From the NCBI GenBank assembly GCA_947650285.1, contig CANTFL010000173.1, forward strand, positions 1 to 64,000: a stretch of 64,000 nt of DNA. The letters run 5' to 3'. Position numbers and translations under genes: made by a program. The notes under the pieces are model-generated. The model ran no database searches. It saw only the letters and a list, made by a program, of their open reading frames with translations, and had not been told where the DNA came from. Numbering within the stretch: position 1 is the stretch's first letter; each line of letters begins with the position of its first letter. Positions 58,158 to 64,000 of the stretch are shown piece by piece. This DNA is from Hyaloperonospora brassicae. Its lineage: Eukaryota; Oomycota; Peronosporomycetes; Peronosporales; Peronosporaceae.

Positions 58158-59603
58158 ATGAGCTCCTCGACTGCATGTGTGCGCTGCTCGGTGCTGGCTA
58201 CAGAACTAGCAGCACTGCGAGCGCAGAACAAAGCGCTTCAAGTCCGACTTGAGACTCTTAAGAAGCGGTCGGAAGAAGCTGAGACGAAACAAGCGGACAC
58301 GGGCGCGGCAGTCGAGGCGCGTGCCGAGACGTTGACGTACTCCCAGTTTTCGAAAGTGGAGCTACAGCGCTATGGACGACAAATGCTCGTGAAAGACTTT
58401 GGAGCGCAAGCGCAGCTGAAGTTGCGGTCTGCACGTGTGCTGCTGATTGGTGTCGGTGGACTCGGGTCGCCTGCTGCGCTGTACTTGGCTGCTATGGGCG
58501 TGGGCACGTTGTCGATCGTTGACAACGACTGTGTCGATCGAAGCAATTTGCATCGACAGGTGCTTCATGATGAACAGGGAGCGAAAGAACGAGCGAGCAA
58601 AGTGGATTCGGCGAAGAAACGACTGCAAGAATTGAACCCTTTGCTGCGGTGCGACGTGTATCCGATGCGGTTTACTGCTGCGAACGCGTTGTACCTTGTC
58701 GAAGAACATGATGTGGTCGTTGATGCCTCGGACAACGTTGGAACTCGCTACCTCGTAAACGATGCATGTGCACTTCGACGTACGCCATTGGTATCGGGAA
58801 GTGCGCTGGGTATGGAGGGCCAGGTCACTGTGTTTACCTATCAGGACGACGAGAACGCGACCGGATGCTACCGCTGTTTGTATCCTGATCCACCTCACGC
58901 CGCAAAGAGCTGTGCTGAAAACGGTGTGATCGGTGTTGTTCCTGGCGTGATCGGGTGTCTCCAGGCCATGGAAACGGTCAAGCTCATTTCGGGTGTAGGA
59001 GAACCTCTTGTCGGTGTGCAGTGCTTCTACGACGCATACGACGGTCAGTTCCGACGCTTGAAAATTGCCATGAAGAGAAAAAAGAACTGCCTGTCTTGTC
59101 GTAGGGATGCTGTTTATGGCGACGTGGTATCTGTTGACGCGTCGCTACTGGTCGAGGGCAACTGCACCGATGCAGCAAAGCGCATTGACGATCTCGGCCC
59201 TGAGTTTCGTATCAGCGCTGAGGAATTTGCCAAAGTGCGCGAGGAAGCAAGAAAGGAAGGAAAACAACATGCTGCAGACGGCAGTTATGTTCTGCTGGAC
59301 ACGCGTGCGCGCATACAGTTTGACATGGTGCATTTCCCCGAAGCAGTAAACATTCCAACCGGTGAGCTCATGAAGCAGGATCCTGAAAGTATCAGTACTT
59401 TGCAGGGAAAGAATGAGGACGTGACTGACTCCCCACCGCTCACGAGTAAGCGATTGTATGTGATCTGTCGTCGAGGTGTGGATTCGGTCAAGGTGACACG
59501 GTGGTTGGTCGATCACGGTGTCAAGAATGTGTTCAACGTGAATGGAGGGTACACCGAGTATGCTAAAGAAGGTGGTGTTGACCCGACATTTCCGATGTAC
59601 TAG
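58158..59603 (+). CDS. UBA4: UBA4/MOCS3: E1-like adenylyltransferase and sulfurtransferase
   Basis: Single exon, 481 residues, with ATG at 58158. A short N-terminal coiled coil (about 13-45) is followed by a ThiF/E1 domain with the nucleotide loop GVGGLG (98-103), an Asp-Asn-Asp-Cys-Val-Asp segment, and a zinc site of two Cys pairs (237/240 and 311/314). The E1 Cys is probably Cys252 in KSCAENGVIG. The C-terminal rhodanese domain (about 375-478) has its catalytic Cys437 in YVICRRGVDS. The protein adenylates the C-terminus of a ubiquitin-like sulfur carrier (URM1, MOCS2A) and passes sulfur to it, for tRNA thiolation and molybdopterin synthesis; it acts in the cytosol. Length and order match human MOCS3 and yeast Uba4. 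No defect seen. Confidence 0.95.
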   Translation: MSSSTACVRCSVLATELAALRAQNKALQVRLETLKKRSEEAETKQADTGAAVEARAETLTYSQFSKVELQRYGRQMLVKDFGAQAQLKLRSARVLLIGVGGLGSPAALYLAAMGVGTLSIVDNDCVDRSNLHRQVLHDEQGAKERASKVDSAKKRLQELNPLLRCDVYPMRFTAANALYLVEEHDVVVDASDNVGTRYLVNDACALRRTPLVSGSALGMEGQVTVFTYQDDENATGCYRCLYPDPPHAAKSCAENGVIGVVPGVIGCLQAMETVKLISGVGEPLVGVQCFYDAYDGQFRRLKIAMKRKKNCLSCRRDAVYGDVVSVDASLLVEGNCTDAAKRIDDLGPEFRISAEEFAKVREEARKEGKQHAADGSYVLLDTRARIQFDMVHFPEAVNIPTGELMKQDPESISTLQGKNEDVTDSPPLTSKRLYVICRRGVDSVKVTRWLVDHGVKNVFNVNGGYTEYAKEGGVDPTFPMY

Positions 59604-59729
59604 CGAAGGACCTGAAGCAACAACGCGCGTGAAAGGTCCTGTATATTTTCAAACTCACTGCACCCGAACTGCAGCTAGGGAAGATGTTGAACTCATCGTT
59701 GCCCTTGCGCACGAGTGAAATGGTCGGAT
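59604..59729. other. Convergent 3' spacer
   Basis: 126 bp between the stop codons of UBA4 and the PHD gene. Confidence 0.6.
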
Positions 59730-61879
59730 CTATGAGTACAGGCCTTCGTGCATGGAATGGTAATCAACGAACTCACGCTTGCGATGACTGCGCTTTACGA
59801 CCGACGCTTCCGAGACTTCGTCATGCGGTGCGGTCACGGCAGTTGTCAGTTTTTGATCCGGCACGCCTTCGCCTTCAACACACTTTTGTTCACCTCCACC
59901 CTCGTTGTACGACTTCTCTTCGTCGTTGTTATCCTCCTCGTCGTCGTCAGATTCGCCATCACTGCCTTCTTTGACCTCGAAGTTCTCGTCATCTTCGCTG
60001 TCTTCGTCTTTGCCGGCAAACATGAGACTGTTCAGCTCGCGATAGTCTACGTCGTTTCGTTTACGCTTTCCACGGACAATCAGTGCCGAATCTCCCTCGG
60101 ATCCATCACCATGTTGACCATCGTCATGGTCCTCGACCGCAGCACGGTTTATGGCAGCCTGGGTCTTGATCCGCGTCAGCAGTTCCGAGCTTCCGTCACG
60201 GTAGTCAATACGCCAGCGCGAATATTTGCCTTTCGACGGCGGCTCGAGCTCAGCAACGACGCCAAGGATTAGTCCGCCAGTTTTACGGTCGATCTTAGCT
60301 GCCGACTCACCAAGAAGGCTTCGTTTTTTATGAGCGGGCTTTGGTAGTCGACTTGCACTTTTTGACCGCATTGACCGACTGTGACGTAGCACAACAACAG
60401 CAATGAGGACGATCAAACACGGGGGATGCAGCAAGCAAAGCACTTGACACCACTTACTGATTCAGGTCGATGACGTCGTCTTTGTTGAGAAAGAGCAAGT
60501 CTTGAACACCTTCGGGTACTTCCTCACTTATTTCTTCTTCGCCTTCACCTGCAACATCGCTTGACGCCTTCTCGTCACTGTCTTCATCATCCTCGTCCTC
60601 GTCAGCCTCTCCTTCGTCGCAAACAAAGTCTTCGTCATCTTCTTCATCTTCATCCTCATCAGCGCGAGCACTGACGATCTTCTCGCTTGGCTGGGCAGTG
60701 CTGCTTTCGTCCATTGCTACTTGTTGCTCGGACTGAGCAAGCTCGGGGAAGAGGTCTTGGGTGCTTTCGTACGTCGTTCCGAACACCGAGTTGATCGACT
60801 TGAGGCACTCAAAGATGGATAGACATACTTCACAAAACCACAGTTCGGCACCTGCTGGGATCTTGGCAGTCAAGACGATCGGAGTCTGACACTTCTGATG
60901 GTATGCGCGATGGCAACCGGGACTGTCACAGAGCAAGATATCGTTGTCTGGCTCGATATCGGTGCTGCCGCAGCGAGAGCAATGCACATCTTCAAACACG
61001 GCCTGCGGTGGTACAACCGGATCGTGTGCATTGAGCGCCTTTAGTTCACGGAGACCGTCGATCAGCGCGCGTTTGCCTTTCACAATCTTGCGGTGTTCGG
61101 CCTCGAGTTCTTTGTTGGGTCGGAGCTTGTCTCGGCTGGATTTGCGCCACCCGTCTGCCTCGTATGCCTCGATAAAGGCTAACGGGTATCGCAACCGGTG
61201 AGCCTAGGCAGATACGACACCATGAAACCGCCATATGAGCTGCACACACTCGAGTATCCGTGCCAGTGCTGCCCAACCGAATCTTCGCATTCGTACCTGC
61301 GATTTCACCCTATTCTCCAGTCGCTTGTGTTCCGGACGAGGAGGGGTAGCAGCAACAGGAAGAGAGGTACCGATAGCTACTGGACTTGAAGTCTCGGGCT
61401 TTCGGCTTTTCCGGAGTGGGGTGGCCGCACTCGGTGAGAACGACGTCGGGGCCCGTCGTTGACGCTGCTCTCGCGTTTTCACCTTTCTACAAAACATTAG
61501 ATAGCGTGTGCATGTATTGTAAGTACTTGGAAGACAAGTGTCCCGTTAGGAGTCAGCTGGTCAAGAGGCAGGAAAACCAGAATCTTGTACATTGATGGAC
61601 GTCGCACGGAAGCTGCTGGTGCATGGGCGGGATCTGCAGCGTCTGCCGGTACCGCCTGATCTTTCTTCTCCATGCGAGGTATTGTTCTTCAATTGATGTG
61701 GTTGCCAGTCGTCGTGATGGGGTCACTGGGAGTTGACGTCGGCTGACTGGTTGTCGACTACGAGCAGTAATTTCAGCAGAGTTAGCAGCTGGAGTCAAAA
61801 AAGGGTGTGCTCGTGCTCCAGAAGTGAGGATCGATGTTTGCTGCTGCGAATAAGCGACTCGATCCGGGTTACAAGTCAT
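59730..61879 (-). CDS. PHD-finger protein with acidic tracts (HAT3.1/PRHA-like region)
   Basis: Four exons proposed on the minus strand: 61879-61608, 61486-61297, 61203-60458, 60378-59730; introns 121, 93 and 79 bp, GT-AG, phases consistent, 618 residues. The last two joins are well supported; the first (donor GTGCGA) is the weakest, and the gene could instead start at the ATG at 61497. Exon 3 begins with a segment like that before the PHD finger of plant HAT3.1-type proteins (RYPLAFIEAYEADGW), then a C4-H-C3 PHD finger (about 60990-60830) of the kind that reads histone H3 tails. After it come long Asp/Glu runs and, in exon 4, a basic patch and a Tyr-Arg-Asp-Gly-Ser module followed by further acidic stretches. 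No homeodomain seen. Probably a nuclear chromatin reader. Confidence 0.75.
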
Positions 61880-63660
61880 GGCATGAACTGCACCTACCCG
61901 TGCTAATCGACAACAACTAGAACGTGTTGGGCTCAAAACTTACTACGGTTTACTTCGCTCTTTCGTTCGTGATGTTGTCCTGCAAACTATCTACGGATTG
62001 TGTCGCGTTGTGATTGGCGAAAAGTGAACGCTTGGCTTATCGACAACTGGTGGAAAACACGGCATTGTAAACAAAGGGGCTGGCCAACAGCTAGCGATGC
62101 TTTGGTCGGACAAAGGCACGAAACGCCGACAATACGTGTGCACTTTTTGTCCAGACAGGTCAATTGACGACTACGAAGTTGCTGCAACATATTGACATGA
62201 ACCACTTGTCAGTACAAACGATTGTCACGACGACGAAGATGACAGGAGATAGCGCTTGAGCAGATTGTCGTTTCGATTTCGAACCTGTAACTCGAGAAAC
62301 TGTTTGTTGAGGAACGTGTTGCTGCACTGCTGTTGTGTGTTAGTTGAGTGCTCGTCACGGAAAATCGGCATGTAGTGATTGTATCGTTTCTCAATGCTTC
62401 TACTGTCTGATGCCTATTACCGTAGTCCTGTGCAGTACGTACCGACAAGATATGTCTGGGATAATAAGCTGTACATTGCATTCGAGTAGCCAGAAGTTGA
62501 TGCTTTCTAGCGGCTGGCGGCAAGCATCAGCCATCTAGATGGTAAACCAATTACAACAACATCACTGCAAGCAGAGATCTCTGCTCGATCGAGCGGTACG
62601 TCGAAGGTTCTTGCTTGGGGACATGAGGATGTTGCGCCGTCTTGCTTATTGGTCGGCCAGCACAACTAGAAGTATTGCCATAGTCCCTACCGCCTTCATC
62701 ACCCAAAACTGTCAAACGCTGGAATAATCGAGGAGATCTAGAGGATAAGTGCTGAGATAAATCGGGCAATGCGTCTTTACGATGGACAAACTCCACTGAA
62801 GTGCAAGTCTCGAACTAGCTCATCTGCACACGCCAAGCTTTTCTTACGATACCGCTACATTCGCGTAAACAAGATACGTGCAAGCTGTTTATCACATAAT
62901 TTATCGACATTTTTGGGAATCAAAGAAGCACACACCTCATAAGGACTTCATCTGAACGAAGGTCTACCACCCTTATTCTTGCAAAAGGTCCTCGTAGCTG
63001 TCTGCAGTATAGGCTTCGATTGCTGGAGTTTTCGACACTACCCGCGCGGACCATTGGCGCTGGAATGAAGTACGTGAGATATTGGATGACCTGACTTACA
63101 TGGTGTAACAAGTGCTAAGTAGTATTGCGCATTTCGAACACTTTGTCTCACGAAGACTGGTCGAACAACTACCAGTACGACAATGATCTTGATTGGGAGA
63201 TGCGAGGCCATGCCTGCAAACGCAAGTCATTCGTGAACGAGCTGTACTACCCTGGGTAGCACAGCACCTGTGAGAAGCACAGATTGCATCCGCTTTTGCA
63301 TCACGGTCGTACCCGAAGTTCAAGTCATCTCTCTCGTCGTCCGATGCTGCTGCAAGGCCTTGACACGATGGTCGTGCCGGAAACATGCGAATACAAACTT
63401 GTGTTTGCTATTGTAAGCGCACGTACTAGGAACTCAACTCAAAGCCAATCTTGGGCTACCGTTAGTAAATTATGTCGGCAGTGTTTAGCTCCTTTCGTTC
63501 TCGGACGAAAGGTGCCTGACGTTTACAGAATGCACTGGCTAAAAGTTTGAACCTCCAGCGTGGCCAAATGCAAAGCGTCTACGGAATCAGAGGACTGCTA
63601 GTAGTAAGGAAGACATACGAGTAGATCATGTATATGGCAAAAGAAACAGAATAATACAAA
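61880..63660. other. Intergenic region, 1.8 kb
   Basis: GC content like the genes, but only short frames. A Cys-rich minus-strand frame (63386-63096) and a plus-strand frame (63284-63550) overlap each other and have no motif or start that can be defended. Promoters of both neighbours probably lie outside or at its left edge. Confidence 0.4.
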
Positions 63661-64000
63661 CTACATGGTCAGATTCTCCAAGTATGCGGCCACCTCATCA
63701 TCTCCGAGTGCTTGCGCCATCGATAGAGCCGTCTCGCCGTCAATATCTTCTATTTTGGGGTCCACTCCCTTCGCAACAAGCAGCTTCACCAGCTCAACAC
63801 AGGAGCAGCCAAAGAGACAAACCTGGCCAATCTTGTTCAGTGCATTCAAATCAATCGCCTCGTCATCAACGAGAAGCTCAACGACATTCTGCATCCCAAA
63901 CATCACTGACACATGCAGCGCACGGTCGCCATTTGAAGGCAGTGCAAAGTTGACGTCCACGCCTCGTGCTAGCATTTCTTTGACGACGCGGAATTGACCA
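63661..64000 (-). CDS. Ankyrin-repeat protein, C-terminal part, cut by window edge
   Basis: Open from the right edge to the TAG at 63661-63663; 112 residues seen. Three ankyrin repeats can be read: one starting at the edge (Val-Lys-Glu-Met-Leu-Ala-Arg-Gly-Val-Asp-Val-Asn), a second with Asp-Arg-Ala-Leu-His-Val-Ser and Val-Val-Glu-Leu-Leu-Val-Asp, and a last one with Val-Lys-Leu-Leu-Val-Ala-Lys-Gly-Val-Asp and Gly-Glu-Thr-Ala-Leu-Ser-Met-Ala. Repeats of this type bind other proteins. The N-terminus and any further domain lie outside the window. Confidence 0.8.
   Translation of the reverse strand, partial: GQFRVVKEMLARGVDVNFALPSNGDRALHVSVMFGMQNVVELLVDDEAIDLNALNKIGQVCLFGCSCVELVKLLVAKGVDPKIEDIDGETALSMAQALGDDEVAAYLENLTM

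Noticed and set aside
63096..63550. Overlapping Cys-rich minus frame and plus frame
   Set aside because: They exclude each other and neither has a defensible start or motif.
1..64000. CRISPR arrays, rRNA or tRNA genes, bacterial operons
   Set aside because: No regularly spaced repeats, no rRNA signature and no convincing cloverleaf were noticed; tRNA-like matches are only primer-binding sites. A scan with dedicated software was not possible.

Overview
The window looks like a repeat-rich block of an oomycete nuclear genome, probably Phytophthora or a downy mildew. The evidence is the mix of chromodomain Ty3/gypsy elements, Ty1/copia elements, Crypton tyrosine-recombinase elements, a MULE and a pogo/Tigger transposase, with compact host genes at the right end that have few, short GT-AG introns. 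Species cannot be fixed from the sequence alone. All homology calls are by eye from family motifs; no search was run.

Layout. 1-8468: a chromodomain gypsy element (Gypsy-A, LTRs 215-653 and 8030-8468) with a third, inverted LTR inside it (2361-2799) and an inverted pol fragment to its left (1-214). 8727-13880: a complete but broken copia element (Copia-A) with a perfect 5-bp target duplication. 14012-22680: a scrambled block of a minus-strand copia (Copia-B), a gypsy-type gag fragment, and a MULE transposase whose two halves lie on opposite strands. 22760-23766: one end of a repeat family (R) that probably is the MULE tail and terminal inverted repeat. 24302-31920: a second chromodomain gypsy (Gypsy-B, minus strand). 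33967-34414: solo LTR. 34650-36080: Crypton remnant. 36081-41617: mostly unassignable sequence with one decayed reading frame. 41618-48296: a second R copy with paired terminal repeats, interrupted by Copia-C (41706-46327). 48362-49690: pogo/Tigger transposase remnant. 51020-52622: second Crypton remnant.

From about 54.7 kb the sequence turns into ordinary gene space: a membrane-anchored purple-acid-phosphatase-like phosphoesterase (54695-56206, +), a five-exon LarB/PurE-like carboxylase (58038-56736, -), a single-exon UBA4/MOCS3 sulfur-carrier activating enzyme (58158-59603, +), a four-exon PHD-finger protein (61879-59730, -), and the end of an ankyrin-repeat protein running off the right edge (64000-63661, -). 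The LarB-like and UBA4 genes are head to head with 119 bp between start codons.

Most notable: Gypsy-A is packed with perfect short hairpins along its whole length, including coding sequence; both gypsy elements carry a long coiled-coil reading frame antisense to the chromodomain end of pol; and the MULE/Copia-B block is explained by one 1.6-kb inversion that repairs both elements when reversed.
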